Shown: piece after piece, positions 5,305 to 5,424 of the stretch | Layout: each line of letters opens with the position of its first letter | How positions within the stretch are numbered: position 1 is the first letter of the stretch | Notes under the pieces: model-generated | Seen by the model: the letters and a program-made list of their open reading frames with translations, nothing else | Told to the model about the DNA's origin: nothing | Database searches by the model: none | Position numbers and translations under genes: made by a program | Assembly: GCA_009778415.1 (NCBI GenBank) | Contig: WRJV01000166.1 | Location: 1-5,424, forward strand | Direction: 5' to 3' | DNA: 5,424 bases | Source: Clostridiales bacterium | Lineage (GTDB): Bacteria > Bacillota > Clostridia > Peptostreptococcales > Anaerovoracaceae

Positions 5305-5424
5305 GCCAGATGGGGCGCTGCCCCATACCCCGGCAGAACTCGGAAATGAATTCCTCGTTCCTCACGCGGGTGATGCCCGCGCACCGCGCATATGCGCGGT
5401 GTTTAGTGACTTAGGGACATTTTT
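5281..5424. repeat. Intergenic cluster of four GC-rich inverted repeats, no convincing gene
   Basis: This 144-base stretch contains four hairpins in a row. GCGGGC/GCCCGC is at 5287-5302 with a 4-base loop. ATGGGGC/GCCCCAT is at 5310-5326 with a 3-base loop. CGCGGG/CCCGCG is at 5365-5381 with a 5-base loop. A perfect 20-bp palindrome, CACCGCGCATATGCGCGGTG, is at 5382-5401. None is followed by a clean T tract on either strand that would mark a standard terminator. The density suggests a dispersed structured repeat or a mobile-element remnant; its identity cannot be decided from this window. No upstream gene is visible. Confidence 0.6.

Noticed and set aside
5282..5365. 27-residue minus-strand frame from GTG 5365 to TAA 5284-5282
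   Set aside because: It is made of hairpin sequence, has no ribosome binding site, and could equally be structured intergenic repeat.
5402..5424. Right-edge sequence ending AGGGACATTTTT resembling an insertion-sequence end
   Set aside because: Only one short edge is visible, with no transposase or matching inverted repeat, so it cannot be supported.

Overview
The window is one tightly packed, leftward (minus-strand) operon from what looks like an anaerobic, GC-rich member of the Bacillota (Clostridia or Negativicutes type). The lineage is inferred from SLH (S-layer homology) domains, GGAGG-type ribosome binding sites, the ECF (energy-coupling factor) transporter and the DUF4430 family. No marker gene allows a firmer placement.

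Layout, in the direction of transcription (right to left). Positions 5424-5281 hold no convincing gene but contain a run of GC-rich hairpins. Positions 5270-5135 carry a cobalamin (vitamin B12) riboswitch aptamer. A terminator-like hairpin follows at 5095-5042. Four genes come next: (1) 5028-3391, a secreted alpha/alpha-barrel protein (prenyltransferase / transcobalamin alpha-domain fold) with three C-terminal SLH modules; (2) 3394-2627, a membrane-tethered protein with a repetitive Pro/Gln/Glu stalk and a DUF4430 domain, the fold of the transcobalamin / intrinsic factor beta domain; (3) 2630-1737, the ECF transmembrane subunit EcfT; (4) 1764 to the left edge, a two-domain ECF ATPase whose proline-rich tail is still open at base 1. 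Genes 1/2 and 2/3 overlap as ATGA, and genes 3/4 overlap by 28 bases.

Interpretation. The riboswitch ties the whole operon to cobalamin. Animal transcobalamin and intrinsic factor hold B12 between an alpha6/alpha6 barrel and a DUF4430-like beta domain. Here those two folds are adjacent, translationally coupled genes: one is anchored to the cell wall by SLH modules, the other to the membrane by an N-terminal helix and stalk. They are followed by the energising module of an ECF vitamin importer. The most economical reading is a split, surface-anchored transcobalamin-like corrinoid trap feeding an ECF transporter. The substrate-binding S component is not in the window; it may lie beyond base 1, possibly as a separate gene or fused to the proline-rich tail. 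The riboswitch, domain types and gene order are read from sequence; the bipartite binding mechanism is inference.
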